A stretch of 64,000 nucleotides of DNA. Source: Nitrospira sp. UBA6493. Lineage in GTDB: Bacteria > Nitrospirota > Nitrospiria > Nitrospirales > Nitrospiraceae. The translations under genes and the position numbers were made by a program. The stretch spans positions 46,540-110,539 of the forward strand of contig DJMJ01000002.1 in assembly GCA_002435325.1 (NCBI GenBank), written 5' to 3'. Shown piece by piece: positions 34,060 through 43,517 of the stretch (position 1 is the first letter of the stretch; each line of letters opens with the position of its first letter). The notes beneath the pieces were generated by a model, which was not told the origin of the DNA, searched no databases, and saw only the letters and a list, made by a program, of their open reading frames with translations.

Positions 34060-36036
34060 TTACAGTTGAATAATCAGTTGAACGACCAGCGCCAGGAGAA
34101 ATAGTCCGGCGATTATCAGCGCGGCATAGTGATGGACCATGCCACTCTGAAGTCTGCGGCCTTGGCGTGCCGCCATATGGTTGCCGAGTCCAATGACATT
34201 GAGACCGGCGTAGACGACATATTTTTCGATCCATGTGGATCCGGCAGAGCCCCAATCGGCCATCAGCGCCACCCCGCGAACAAGGCCATCGATGATGGTG
34301 CGATCAAACCAATCAAGCAATTCGCCGAGGCGCTTGGTCGGTTCGACAAAGAGGAAGTCATAGAGTTCATCGACGTAATACTTATTGAGCAATGTGTTAT
34401 AGGCTCCGGCAAACTTGGTGCTCCAGGATTCGGCTGTTGCCGGGCTGGCGCTATAGAGAAAATGTGCAAGGCCCCATCCGAGTAGGGCAATTCCGGTAGC
34501 GGCTCCCATGAGGAGCAAGATGAGTCCGGCGCTCGCCTCATGTTCTCCTGCCACCGCAGCTACCGGTGCGAGGAATCCATGCAACCATCCATGATCCGGC
34601 GGGAAACCTAAAATCAGTCCCCCCAGCACAGAGAGCACGCCCAGTGCCATTAAGGGTCCGACCATCACCATCGGCGATTCGTGCACATGTTCTTCCGTGT
34701 GGTGGTCCATACGTGATGGTCCGTAGAACGTCAGATAGGTGAGGCGGAACATATAAAAAGAGGTTAAGAAGGCGCCGACCGCAGCCATTGTGTAATACAG
34801 GTAGTGGTGATTGACGAAGGCATGACCCATGATCTCATCTTTGCTCCAGAATCCGGCCAGTGGCGGAAGGCCGGCAATGGCAATGGTGCCGATGAGAAAG
34901 AGTCGATAGGTCCAGGGAATCTTTTTGCTCAGCCCGCCCATCTTCCGGATGTCCTGCTCACCTGATAAGGCATGAATCACGGATCCGGCCGAGAGGAACA
35001 AGAGAGCCTTAAAAAATGCGTGGGTCATGACGTGGAATACCGCGGCGGTATAGGCGCCGATGCCGCAGCCGAGGAACATGTACCCGAGCTGACTGACGGT
35101 GGAATACGCAAGGACGCGTTTAATGTCGGTCTGTACCAGGCCGATCGTGGCGGCAAAGAGGGCGGTGCATCCGCCGACCACCGCGACGATTTCCATGGCG
35201 ATCGGCGACATATCAAAAATCGCATGGTTGCGCACGATCATATAGACACCCGCAGTCACCATGGTGGCCGCATGAATGAGCGCGCTGACGGGAGTCGGCC
35301 CCTCCATGGCGTCCGGTAGCCAGGTATAGAGCGGCAATTGGGCGGATTTGCCAACGGCGCCGATCAAGAGACAGAGGGCAATGGCGGTGGCCATTTCAGG
35401 GGAGAGTTGGCTGACTTGTGCCATGACCTTCGTATAGTCGAGGGTCTTGAAATTGATAAATACCAGGAAGATAGCCAAGAGAAACCCGGCATCGCCGATC
35501 CGGTTCACGACGAAGGCTTTTGAGGCGGCTTTCGCGGCGGAGACCTTATCGTAATAGTAGCCGATCAAAAGATAGGAGCAGAGTCCGACTCCTTCCCATC
35601 CGATGAAGAGCACCACGTAATTGTTGCCCATTACGAGCAACAACATCGAGACCATGAACAGGTTCATATAGGTGAAGAAACGGGTGAACCCGTCTTCCCC
35701 GTGCATATAGCCGACGGAATAGACGTGAATCAGGAAGCCGACACCGGTGACGACGAGGAGCCAGACGCAGGTCAAGGGATCGACCAGGTAGGCGAGGTTG
35801 ATCGTGAGATCCCCGCCAAAGATCCATTGATAGGCAATGACTTCGTGCGAGACTCGTGAACTGAGGACGTCGGCGAACACGCCGATCACACACAGAAAGG
35901 AGAGGGCCACGGAGCCCCAGGCTAGACGGTGTGCGATCTCGTGGGAATACCGGCTGCCGAAGAGACCGTTGGAAATCACGGCCAGTAACGGAAACACCGG
36001 AATGAGCTTGATGAGCAGATCAGTTAAATCAAACAC
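34060..36036 (-). CDS. nuoL: Complex I subunit NuoL
   Basis: A 658-residue distal antiporter subunit, longer than the roughly 613 residues of E. coli NuoL. Conserved: GWEGVGLCSYLLIGYYY, PLYTWLPDAMEGPTPVSALIHAATMVTAGVYM, DIKRVLAYSTVSQLGYM, GFWSKDEI. The C-terminal part, after the core, should form the long lateral helix that runs along the other antiporter subunits; with two NuoM copies this helix would need to be longer, which fits the extra length. Membrane-embedded proton pump. Confidence 0.93.
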   Translation of the reverse strand: MFDLTDLLIKLIPVFPLLAVISNGLFGSRYSHEIAHRLAWGSVALSFLCVIGVFADVLSSRVSHEVIAYQWIFGGDLTINLAYLVDPLTCVWLLVVTGVGFLIHVYSVGYMHGEDGFTRFFTYMNLFMVSMLLLVMGNNYVVLFIGWEGVGLCSYLLIGYYYDKVSAAKAASKAFVVNRIGDAGFLLAIFLVFINFKTLDYTKVMAQVSQLSPEMATAIALCLLIGAVGKSAQLPLYTWLPDAMEGPTPVSALIHAATMVTAGVYMIVRNHAIFDMSPIAMEIVAVVGGCTALFAATIGLVQTDIKRVLAYSTVSQLGYMFLGCGIGAYTAAVFHVMTHAFFKALLFLSAGSVIHALSGEQDIRKMGGLSKKIPWTYRLFLIGTIAIAGLPPLAGFWSKDEIMGHAFVNHHYLYYTMAAVGAFLTSFYMFRLTYLTFYGPSRMDHHTEEHVHESPMVMVGPLMALGVLSVLGGLILGFPPDHGWLHGFLAPVAAVAGEHEASAGLILLLMGAATGIALLGWGLAHFLYSASPATAESWSTKFAGAYNTLLNKYYVDELYDFLFVEPTKRLGELLDWFDRTIIDGLVRGVALMADWGSAGSTWIEKYVVYAGLNVIGLGNHMAARQGRRLQSGMVHHYAALIIAGLFLLALVVQLIIQL

Positions 36037-36037
36037 G

Positions 36038-36340
36038 TTACCACTTCAATAGGTTCATTTCGTCGACGTTGGTTGAAAGCTTGCCACGGAAGACCACGAT
36101 GATAATGGCCAATCCCACTGCCGCTTCTCCGGCGGCGATCGCGATGATGAACAATGCCACTAGCTGGCCGGCCATGGACTCCAGGTAATGGGAGAACGCC
36201 ACCAGATTGATATTTGCCGCGTTCAGCATAATCTCGACGGACATGAGCACGATAATAAAATTCCGCCGGATCAGCACTCCAAGGAGTCCGGTGAGGAAGA
36301 GGATCGTGCTGACGGCGACATAGGCGGATAAAGGAATCAT
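36038..36340 (-). CDS. nuoK: Complex I subunit NuoK
   Basis: A 100-residue protein with three membrane helices, normal for NuoK. Conserved acidic residues lie in helices 2 and 3 (MSVEIMLNAANINL, AAGEAAVGLAIIIVVF), which are part of the central hydrophilic axis that couples quinone chemistry to pumping. It is separated from nuoJ by only three bases and from nuoL by one. Confidence 0.92.
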   Translation of the reverse strand: MIPLSAYVAVSTILFLTGLLGVLIRRNFIIVLMSVEIMLNAANINLVAFSHYLESMAGQLVALFIIAIAAGEAAVGLAIIIVVFRGKLSTNVDEMNLLKW

Positions 36341-36343
36341 GCG

Positions 36344-36865
36344 TCAGTCTTTTCCCGCATCGATCGGTTTAGGCGTCTTGGCCAGCACGATGGCGCCGAT
36401 AATGGCGCCGAGCAGGAAGACACCGACAATTTCAAATTGCAGCAGATAGTCGCTGAACATCTTGATACCAACGGCTGCCGTATCCCCGTCTTGCAAAATC
36501 GCCACGGTAGGAGCCGTACCTTTCGCCCCGGCATAGGGCGACTTTACGAGCAAATACAAAACATAGAGCGAGCCCAGGACCGCCGGCCCCAGATAGTAGA
36601 GATAGGTCGAGTGAAAATAGCGTTCGTCCGTTTTGAGATTGAGCAACATGAGTACGAAGAGGTAGAGCACGAGGATCGCGCCGGCATAGACCACCACTTG
36701 AACAGCCCAGAGAAATTCCGCATTCAGCAGGACGAATAAACCAGACACATGGAGCAACAGGGCAAGCAGCGCCAATCCGCAATGAACGGGATTCTTGAGG
36801 GCGACGGTCAGTACGGCGGCAGCAATACTCACCAGTGCGAAATACGAAAAAAAGACAGCAATCAT
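36344..36865 (-). CDS. nuoJ: Complex I subunit NuoJ
   Basis: A 173-residue membrane subunit with five predicted helices. The conserved stretch LNAEFLWAVQVVVYAGAILVLYLFVLMLL includes the helix-3 region that shows a pi-bulge transition in known structures. It belongs to the proton-channel base next to NuoK and NuoH. The nuoK gene follows by 3 bases. Size and motifs are ordinary for the family. Confidence 0.92.
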   Translation of the reverse strand: MIAVFFSYFALVSIAAAVLTVALKNPVHCGLALLALLLHVSGLFVLLNAEFLWAVQVVVYAGAILVLYLFVLMLLNLKTDERYFHSTYLYYLGPAVLGSLYVLYLLVKSPYAGAKGTAPTVAILQDGDTAAVGIKMFSDYLLQFEIVGVFLLGAIIGAIVLAKTPKPIDAGKD

Positions 36866-36874
36866 GTTTCCTGC

Positions 36875-37462
36875 TCAGCTCAAATGCTTGGGAGTCGATT
36901 GCGTCGGCTTGATAACCGACTGCGGGAAATAATACCGGTACTCGCGACTCTCCTCGACATTCTTTTCCTGGTTATGGGCATAGAGGTATTTTTTCGCATC
37001 TTCTAAGTGGCGCTCGCCTATTTCATAGAGGCGTTTCTTGTCGAATAGAAGGGTGCGCTTGTCGTGCGTGGAAAATTCATACATCTTGGTCATGGCCAGC
37101 GCGTTAACGGGGCAGGCCTCCACGCAATAGCCGCAAAACACGCATTTCGTGATGTCGATATAAAATTCGCTGGCGTAGCGTTGCAGGGGGCGATCCTTAT
37201 CCTCGGCGCTCACAACCTTGATGCAATGCGAGGGGCAGGCGGCTTCACAGAGGTCACAGCCGACGCAACGTTCCCGCTTATCGTCGTACCGGAGCAGGCT
37301 CAGCGCCCCGCGGTGCGTATCCGGCAGCGTGCGTTGCTCCCGAGGATACTGAAACGTGATCGGTTTATGGAACATATGGCGAAAAGTCACCTTCATGGCG
37401 TCCCAGATTTCGTAGAACAAGGCGGCATGAAGAATCTTCTTGGTTAACGCGGCGACACTCAT
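36875..37462 (-). CDS. nuoI: Complex I subunit NuoI (two 4Fe-4S ferredoxin-type clusters)
   Basis: A 195-residue iron-sulfur subunit with two ferredoxin motifs, CVGCDLCEAACP and CVFCGYCVEACP, which hold clusters N6a and N6b. The N-terminal amphipathic stretch and HRGALSLLRYDD fit NuoI; the C-terminus is extended (REYRYYFPQSVIKPTQ). It passes electrons from NuoG to the N2 cluster in NuoB. Upstream, nuoG is only 36 bases away, so the nuoH gene that normally stands between G and I is absent here. Confidence 0.93.
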   Translation of the reverse strand: MSVAALTKKILHAALFYEIWDAMKVTFRHMFHKPITFQYPREQRTLPDTHRGALSLLRYDDKRERCVGCDLCEAACPSHCIKVVSAEDKDRPLQRYASEFYIDITKCVFCGYCVEACPVNALAMTKMYEFSTHDKRTLLFDKKRLYEIGERHLEDAKKYLYAHNQEKNVEESREYRYYFPQSVIKPTQSTPKHLS

Positions 37463-37498
37463 CGTAGGCTCCTGCCTTGCGGAATCATCCGGCGATTC

Positions 37499-40189
37499 CT
37501 AGGCTCGTTCGATACTGACCCATGCATGTTTGAACGACGGAACACCGGTTGTTGCATCCACCTGCAACGCCATTAAATCCTTGACTGGCGGCTCATTGAA
37601 ATGCTCCGGGAAGAAACAGGTATTCGGCGCGAGCGAGGCTTCCGCTTGCACGCCCAGCTGGAGCGATCCCCGTTCCGATGTCACGCGTACCTTTGAACCG
37701 TCCTGGATTCCCAGCCGTTCCATATCTTGCAGATTCATCCGTAGCTTGCCCGTGTTCGGCGCGATCTTGATCAGACCGAGCGCTTCGGTGGACATCTTGC
37801 CCGAGTGGGTGAGCTGCTGGCCCATCACCAATGCGAAGGGCCGCTTCGGATCTGTGGTGGTGGGTGCGATCCGATAGCGGGTCTTGACCTCAACCGCATA
37901 GCCGTTGGCGAGATACGCATCCGGTTCCGGAGTCACTTTGCGCGGCTGGCCGAGGTTGTAATATCCTGGGAGCAGCTTCATGATTTCGGCCTGAATGTCG
38001 TTGGCCGATTCGTATGGCCATTGGGCGCCCAAGGCATTGGCCAGGGCGGTCATGATATGCCAGTCCGGAAGACTCTCACCGATCGGATCCATTGCTTGGC
38101 GGACTCGGAGAACGCGGCCTTCAAGATTCGTGAAGGTGCCATCTTTTTCGGCATAAGTGCAGGCCGGGAGAACAAAGTGCGCGCGGCGTCCGGTCTCGGT
38201 TAAAAAAGGATCCTGTACGACGAGCAGTTCAAGTTTATCTAGCGCAGTTCTCACTTCCATCGAGGCCGGCAGTGTGCCCAATGGATTCTCGCCGAGTATA
38301 TACAAGGCCTTGATCTGGCCGCTCTTGCAGCGCTTCAGAATGTCAATGAGATTGGCCCCGCCATTAGTCGGAAGGGTAACATCCCAGGCTTTGCCGAATC
38401 GCTTACGTGCAGCCGTATCCTCATACCGGGATTGGCCCGGCAGGAATTCAGGTGCGACCCCCATATCGACGGCGCCTTGTTCGTTTGGTTCTTCTGTGAC
38501 GGTGTTCACTCCACAGCCCGGCTTGCCCAATTTGCCGGTAATCCAGGCGAGGTCGATGAGTTTCAGCACGTTCTGGTAGCCATCCGCACGGCGTACGATG
38601 CCTTCGGCGCAGAGGATGATCGAGCGTGGTGCTTCCGCCATAATGGCGGCGATCTCCCGATAGGTTTCTACGGAAATACCGGTTTGAGTCGCCAAATGGT
38701 CAAACGACAAGCCTGCAACGGCACTCTTCAAGGCCTCAAACGCCCGAGGGTGTTTCTCGACGGCGGTTTCGTCTATCAGGTCGTGCTCGATCGTGGCCTT
38801 CACCAATCCGTCGATTACCAGACTTTCTGTTCCCGGCTTAATCAGGAAGGGATGCGACGCCAGCTTGGCGATGTTCGTGACGGCTGAGTCAAGCACCACT
38901 ACTTGGGCGTTATACACACGGATCGCTTCTTTCACCCGGACGGCGGTCAGCGGATTGGTCTCAGTCAGGTTTGAACCGATCAATAAAATAGCTTTGGCTT
39001 TTGTAAGATCTTCCCAGTCATTGGGGGTTCGCCCGAAGCCGAGCGCATGCCGCGTGGCATGGACAAAATTCATATGTCCATAGCGCGCACTGCTGTCCAG
39101 CTGATTGGTGCCGATGACGGCGCGCATGAGTTTTTGGAATAGATAGAGTTCTTCGTTCGTACAGCGGGCCGTGATTAATCCGGCAATGGCGTCGCTGCCG
39201 TGCTTTTCCTTGATGGCGGCGAGGCGATCCACGACCTGATGCATGGTCTCGAGCCAGGGCTTCGGCACAAGTTGGTTGTTCTCACGCACGAGCGGCTGGG
39301 TGAGGCGGCTCTTTCCGTCGAGATATTCGAAGCCGAAGCGCCCGCGCACACAAAGCCCGCCATGCCCCTTTGCCGTTTCCGAACGATCGCCCCACTTGTT
39401 TTTCCAGGATAAGGGCGAGGTCACACGGATGACTTCGGAGTCTTTCGTTTCCAGATATAGCTGGCAGCCGTCGCCGCAGTAGTTGCAGGTGCTTGTCGTC
39501 TTCTTCATCTGCCAGGGCTTGTAGAGATACTTCGAATACTTGTTCGTGATGGCGCCCACCGGGCAGACAGCGAGGCAGTCGCCGCAAAATTCGCAGGAGA
39601 GCGGGAGATCGCCTTTGGCCACCACTTGGTTGAAGCCGCCTTTCTTCATGAATTGCAGCGCATCGATCATGAGCACGTCTTTGCAGACGTTGATGCACTC
39701 GGCGCAGGCGATGCACCGGTTCATGTTGAAGTCGAGCACAATGCTGCGGGTGTCTTCCGGAATAAACTTTTGCTTGGCATTGGCCAAATTTGTGACGCCA
39801 TGCTGAAAGGCCATGTCCTGCAGTTCGCAGTGGCCGTCGGCATCGCAGACCGGGCAATCCAGCGGATGGACGGATAGATGTTTCTCGACCGCTTTCTTGC
39901 GGGCCAGGAACAGGTCTTCACCTTCCGTCCGGATCACCATGCCGGCGGTGGCTTTCGCGGTGCAGGAACGGACCGGGGCCTTTTTGCCCTCCTGCATGAC
40001 GAGGCACATGCCGCAGGAGCCGAAGGGGTCGAAGGTATAGTGATAGCACATGGCTGGGATGATCTTGCCCGTGCTGGAAATGACGTCGTAGAGCGACACA
40101 CCGTCTTTTGCGGAGACGGTCTTGCCGTCGATGGTCAATTCGATGGACGCCGCTTCGACGTCCGGATTTGTAGCTGGCTTGAGACCCAT
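37499..40189 (-). CDS. nuoG: Complex I subunit NuoG (molybdopterin-oxidoreductase-like)
   Basis: An 896-residue subunit. The N-terminus binds a 2Fe-2S cluster (Cys 48, 59, 62, 76). The His-Cys motif (HPLDCPVC...HCELQD) and two further 4Fe-4S motifs (CIACAECINVC, CEFCGDCLAVC) follow. A CNYCGDGC...C motif heads the large formate-dehydrogenase-like domain, as in NuoG proteins that keep the extra cluster. With no nuoE or nuoF in the operon, the entry point for electrons must differ from NADH, perhaps a ferredoxin; that is inference from gene content. It starts 36 bases after nuoD. Confidence 0.92.
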   Translation of the reverse strand: MGLKPATNPDVEAASIELTIDGKTVSAKDGVSLYDVISSTGKIIPAMCYHYTFDPFGSCGMCLVMQEGKKAPVRSCTAKATAGMVIRTEGEDLFLARKKAVEKHLSVHPLDCPVCDADGHCELQDMAFQHGVTNLANAKQKFIPEDTRSIVLDFNMNRCIACAECINVCKDVLMIDALQFMKKGGFNQVVAKGDLPLSCEFCGDCLAVCPVGAITNKYSKYLYKPWQMKKTTSTCNYCGDGCQLYLETKDSEVIRVTSPLSWKNKWGDRSETAKGHGGLCVRGRFGFEYLDGKSRLTQPLVRENNQLVPKPWLETMHQVVDRLAAIKEKHGSDAIAGLITARCTNEELYLFQKLMRAVIGTNQLDSSARYGHMNFVHATRHALGFGRTPNDWEDLTKAKAILLIGSNLTETNPLTAVRVKEAIRVYNAQVVVLDSAVTNIAKLASHPFLIKPGTESLVIDGLVKATIEHDLIDETAVEKHPRAFEALKSAVAGLSFDHLATQTGISVETYREIAAIMAEAPRSIILCAEGIVRRADGYQNVLKLIDLAWITGKLGKPGCGVNTVTEEPNEQGAVDMGVAPEFLPGQSRYEDTAARKRFGKAWDVTLPTNGGANLIDILKRCKSGQIKALYILGENPLGTLPASMEVRTALDKLELLVVQDPFLTETGRRAHFVLPACTYAEKDGTFTNLEGRVLRVRQAMDPIGESLPDWHIMTALANALGAQWPYESANDIQAEIMKLLPGYYNLGQPRKVTPEPDAYLANGYAVEVKTRYRIAPTTTDPKRPFALVMGQQLTHSGKMSTEALGLIKIAPNTGKLRMNLQDMERLGIQDGSKVRVTSERGSLQLGVQAEASLAPNTCFFPEHFNEPPVKDLMALQVDATTGVPSFKHAWVSIERA

Positions 40190-40225
40190 GGCTCCGATCC
40201 TTGTATCTCTATCCGATCGACTCGC

Positions 40226-41470
40226 TTACCGATCGCACTCGCCCATCACGATGTCGTAGGTGCCGAACAACGTGATGGCGTCGGCGATCATGTAGCCGCG
40301 CGACATGTAATCAAATGCGCCCATGTGTATGAACGAAGGGGCGCGGATTTTCAGGCGATAGGGTTTCCCCCCGCCCGTACTGACGATATGGAACCCCAGC
40401 TCGCCTTTATGCGCCTCGGTTCCGCAGTAGATTTCCCCCGGAGGGGCGTTAAAACCCTGGGAGAACAGCTTGAACTGCTGAATCATGGCTTCCAGGTTCG
40501 TGAAGACTCGCTCCTTCGGAGGCAGGGTCACACTGGGCACATCCGCCATGATCGGGCCTTCTTGCATCTGCTCAAGGCATTGACGAATGATTTTCACGCT
40601 CTCGTACATTTCCATGACTCGGATCCAATAGCGATCGTAGGTGTCGCCGTTCTTGCCGACGGGAACACTGAATTCGCATTTGGGATAGGCGGAATAGGGT
40701 TCGTATTTCCGTAGGTCGTAATCCACACCGGAACCGCGCAGGGTCGGACCGCTCAAGCCGAAGCTGACGGCGTCTTCTGCGGAAATGACCCCGACGCCCT
40801 TGGTGCGCGCGACCCAAATACGATTCTTTTCAAGAAACACGATGTATTCGTCGATCTTAGGGGGGAAATAATCGAGGAATTGTTTTAGCTTGCCGAGCAA
40901 CGAGGGGGTAAGGTCCCGCTCGACCCCGCCGATCCGGTACCAGCTGGTGGTCAATCGTGCGCCGCAGAGTTCGTCAAACCAGTCCAATAGGATCTCGCGA
41001 TCGCGGAAGCAATAGAAGAACACTGTCATCGCGCCGATATCCAGGGCCTGCGTCCCAAGCCAGAACTGATGGCCGATGATGCGCTGGATTTCCGCCACGA
41101 TCGTGCGGAGGTACTCCGCCCGTTCCGGAACTTGCAGATTCATCAGCTTTTCGACGGCGCGGCAATAGGCGAAGTTGTTGTACATCGCGCAGACGTAATC
41201 GAGCCGATCGGTATGCGGAATAAATTGATGGTAGGTGCCTTCTTCGGCCAGCTTTTCGACGCCGCGATGGAGATACCCCATGACCGGGGTCGATTTGACG
41301 AGGCGCTCGCCTTCGAGTTCCAAGATGACTTTGAGCACGCCGTGGGTGCTGGGATGCTGCGGCCCCATGTTGAGCAGCAGCTCTTCCGTTCGCAGTGTCG
41401 GGAGCGTTTCGCTCTCCGGATGCTCCGGATCGACTTTATAAACGGTCGTTCTCTGGTCTTCGAATGCCAT
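40226..41470 (-). CDS. nuoD: Complex I subunit NuoD (49-kDa type)
   Basis: A 414-residue subunit with NMGPQHPSTHGVLKVILELEGE at the quinone-site loop, YLHRGVEKLAE, and the C-terminal GPDDRL-equivalent region ending DIVMGECDR. It forms the quinone-binding pocket with NuoB and, in a complete enzyme, NuoH. It is a separate gene, not fused to nuoC as in E. coli. Fourteen bases separate it from nuoC. Confidence 0.93.
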   Translation of the reverse strand: MAFEDQRTTVYKVDPEHPESETLPTLRTEELLLNMGPQHPSTHGVLKVILELEGERLVKSTPVMGYLHRGVEKLAEEGTYHQFIPHTDRLDYVCAMYNNFAYCRAVEKLMNLQVPERAEYLRTIVAEIQRIIGHQFWLGTQALDIGAMTVFFYCFRDREILLDWFDELCGARLTTSWYRIGGVERDLTPSLLGKLKQFLDYFPPKIDEYIVFLEKNRIWVARTKGVGVISAEDAVSFGLSGPTLRGSGVDYDLRKYEPYSAYPKCEFSVPVGKNGDTYDRYWIRVMEMYESVKIIRQCLEQMQEGPIMADVPSVTLPPKERVFTNLEAMIQQFKLFSQGFNAPPGEIYCGTEAHKGELGFHIVSTGGGKPYRLKIRAPSFIHMGAFDYMSRGYMIADAITLFGTYDIVMGECDR

Positions 41471-41484
41471 CGCTTGCCTGATTC

Positions 41485-41988
41485 CTACCGCGGAATTTCG
41501 TCTAGAAAATCAAACGTGTCTCGCCACCCTTTGCCGCGTAGCGGGAAGTCTTTCCGAAGGGGGTAGCCTTCGGTGTAATCGTCTGGCATGAGGATGCGTC
41601 GCAAATCTGGATGATTCCGGAAGCGTATGCCCATCATGTCATAGACTTCGCGCTCCATGAAGTCGGCGCCTTTCCAGATATCGGTTAAGGAGTCCACCAC
41701 GCAATCTGACTCCGGTACACGGACTTTAAGTCTGATCCGTTGTCGCTTGCGAATAGAATAGAACTCCCATACGACTTCAAAGCGTTCTTCATCGTCCGGC
41801 CAATCGACAGAACTCACATGCACAATGTAGTCGAAGTCCATTCCCGGATCGTCGTGAAGGAACCGGGCTACCTCATGCGCTGCATCTCTTGTCACGGTTA
41901 CAGACACATCCCCGCGCCATTCGGTGGCGGAAACGAACCCGACTGGAAAGGTGTCCTGTACTCGTTGAGCCAAGAGGTGCATGGTCAC
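41485..41988 (-). CDS. nuoC: Complex I subunit NuoC (30-kDa type)
   Basis: A 167-residue subunit with the conserved region DSLTDIWKGADFMEREVYDMMGIRF and PDLRRILMPDDYTEGYPLRKDFP, diagnostic for the 30-kDa family. It has a structural role in the peripheral arm. It follows nuoB by 3 bases and precedes nuoD by 14. It stands as a free-standing gene of ordinary size. Confidence 0.93.
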   Translation of the reverse strand: MTMHLLAQRVQDTFPVGFVSATEWRGDVSVTVTRDAAHEVARFLHDDPGMDFDYIVHVSSVDWPDDEERFEVVWEFYSIRKRQRIRLKVRVPESDCVVDSLTDIWKGADFMEREVYDMMGIRFRNHPDLRRILMPDDYTEGYPLRKDFPLRGKGWRDTFDFLDEIPR

Positions 41989-41991
41989 GAA

Positions 41992-42519
41992 CTATACCTT
42001 TAGGCTTTCTTTGACCTGGTCCGGTTGTTTTACGAAAACACGTTTTTGCATGATACGTTCTTGTAGTTTCAAGATGCCGTCGAACAGCGCTTCGGGCGTA
42101 GGCGGGCATCCAGGCACATAAATATCGACGGGGATGAACCGGTCGACACCTTGCACCACGCTATAGCTGTCATAGATGTTGCCGGATGTGGCACAGGATC
42201 CCATCGCAATGACGTATTTGGGCTCCGGCATCTGGTCGTAAATCTTACGGATTACCGGCGCCATACGGCGGCAGACGGTTCCAGCAACAATCATGAGATC
42301 GGACTGCCGTGGGGAAGCGCGAAACACACCGGCTCCATACCGGTCCATATCGTAGCGTGAAGATACCGCTGCAATCATTTCAATCGCGCAGCAGGCCAAG
42401 CCGAAGGTCATGGGCCAGAGCGAACCTTTACGGGCCCAGTTCACTGCTTTTTCGACCGTGGTCGTGATGACGTCGGGGGAGCCGTCCTTGTCCGGTCGTC
42501 CTAGCTGGATCAGTCCCAT
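41992..42519 (-). CDS. nuoB: Complex I subunit NuoB (N2 cluster)
   Basis: A 175-residue subunit with the N2 ligands in GLACCAIEM, MGSCATSGN and VPGCPPTPE, so the terminal 4Fe-4S cluster should be intact. It reduces quinone together with NuoD. Its start overlaps the end of nuoA by ten bases. The MLTxxxRyd-type sequence (SSRYDMDRYG) is conserved. Confidence 0.94.
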   Translation of the reverse strand: MGLIQLGRPDKDGSPDVITTTVEKAVNWARKGSLWPMTFGLACCAIEMIAAVSSRYDMDRYGAGVFRASPRQSDLMIVAGTVCRRMAPVIRKIYDQMPEPKYVIAMGSCATSGNIYDSYSVVQGVDRFIPVDIYVPGCPPTPEALFDGILKLQERIMQKRVFVKQPDQVKESLKV

Positions 42520-42893
42520 TCAAGCGCTCCCTTCCGCCACGCATAGACATAAGCTACGAGAAATAAAGCGATAAAGACCATCATCTCGACAAGTCCGATG
42601 ATCCCGAGTTTTTCGAATACGACGGCCCAGGGATAGAGAAAAATGACTTCGATATCGAAAATAACGAACAACATTGCAAAGATATAGTACCGAACAGGAA
42701 ATGGCATTCGCGCATCCGAGAACGGTTCGGAGCCGCATTCGTAAGTCGATAGCTTCTCCGGTTCGGGATATTTTGGTTGCACAAAATAGCTGATCACCAG
42801 CGTTACCACCCCGAACGCAAGAGCGATAAAGATGAAGAGCAGTATCGGAAAATATCGGGTCAAATACTCGAGGAGCAGGTCAAAACCGGTCAT
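42510..42893 (-). CDS. nuoA: Complex I subunit NuoA
   Basis: The start at 42893 gives 127 residues, the usual NuoA size; a longer frame from 42974 adds a non-family N-terminus. Three membrane helices (FPILLFIFIALAFGVVTLVISYFV, FAMLFVIFDIEVIFLYPWAVVF, LVEMMVFIALFLVAYVYAW) and the conserved YECGSEPFSDARMPFPVRYY loop are present. It heads the operon and helps close the quinone cavity. A GAGACGAG site lies upstream. The leader contains a 32-base palindrome further upstream. Confidence 0.92.
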   Translation of the reverse strand: MTGFDLLLEYLTRYFPILLFIFIALAFGVVTLVISYFVQPKYPEPEKLSTYECGSEPFSDARMPFPVRYYIFAMLFVIFDIEVIFLYPWAVVFEKLGIIGLVEMMVFIALFLVAYVYAWRKGALEWD

Positions 42894-43450
42894 CGTTCTC
42901 GTCTCACAAGCTGTTGACCTAGAAAGAAGAGGGGAGATCTTAGTGCCGTGGTCTTTGGGATAGCAAGCGGACAAAGGACCTACGAAATGAGACCCGAAAG
43001 CCCTAGCTCAAGGTTATATATAATCTTGAGCTAGAAACGATTATAAGTATAAGTATTACAATTACTTGCGCTTTGCTGTCTAGCAAAGTCCATTTGAAGC
43101 GTGACCGAATGAAACCCGTCTTGTGACCTTAAATAGGGCTTTGTGTGTTTCCTCATGTCTGAGGATCCGGGGGTAGTTTTTGGGAAGGTGGTATGCGGAG
43201 GTGGGTAGGCGGACCCTGCTGGGACTCGTCCCATTCCGATTCTAACGGCGACAGGGCCTTTGCTTTTCGCCGGCGATGAATTTGGGTTTCAATCCTCTGT
43301 TGCGGCGAGGATCGAGGGGGGTCGGAAGGTTGCGGTGTTGCCATGGAACAGGTTAGCCAATTCGTGAAGTTAAGCTGTCATAAAGATGTTCTCACGGTAC
43401 CATCCCGTGAATTTCACCGTCAAACGCATGGGAGCGTTCTGCCATTATGA
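42894..43450. other. Leader and divergent intergenic region between nuoA and the OmpA-family gene
   Basis: It contains the nuo leader, a 32-base palindrome and the plus-strand promoter at its right end. Minus-strand open frames occur (for example 43153-43344, 63 residues, Pro/Ser/Arg-rich) but lack a ribosome site and a recognisable family, so I do not call them genes. The area around 43010-43070 is strongly AT-rich, consistent with a nuo promoter, though no consensus pair stands out. Confidence 0.45.
43003..43034. repeat. 32-bp near-perfect palindrome upstream of nuoA
   Basis: CTAGCTCAAG (43003-43012) and its exact complement CTTGAGCTAG (43025-43034) flank a 12-base AT-rich centre that is itself palindromic apart from one G/T position. 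There is no T run. It looks like an operator for a dimeric regulator, positioned about 110 bases before nuoA. Confidence 0.6.
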
Positions 43451-43478
43451 TTGACAATACATCATCCTTTGCTATGGT
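43451..43478 (+). promoter_or_regulatory. Promoter of the OmpA-family gene
   Basis: TTGACA (43451-43456), 16 bases, TATGGT (43473-43478), about 40 bases before the chosen ATG at 43518. Confidence 0.65.
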
Positions 43479-43517
43479 TTGCGAAGGGCAGTTTGTCTAA
43501 ACAGAAGGACCCAACCC

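Noticed and set aside
37463..37498. Possible nuoH between nuoG and nuoI
   Set aside because: Only 36 bases are available, so the gene is truly absent at its usual place.
43153..43344. 63-residue minus-strand open frame upstream of nuoA
   Set aside because: Pro/Ser/Arg-rich with no ribosome site; possible but not supportable.
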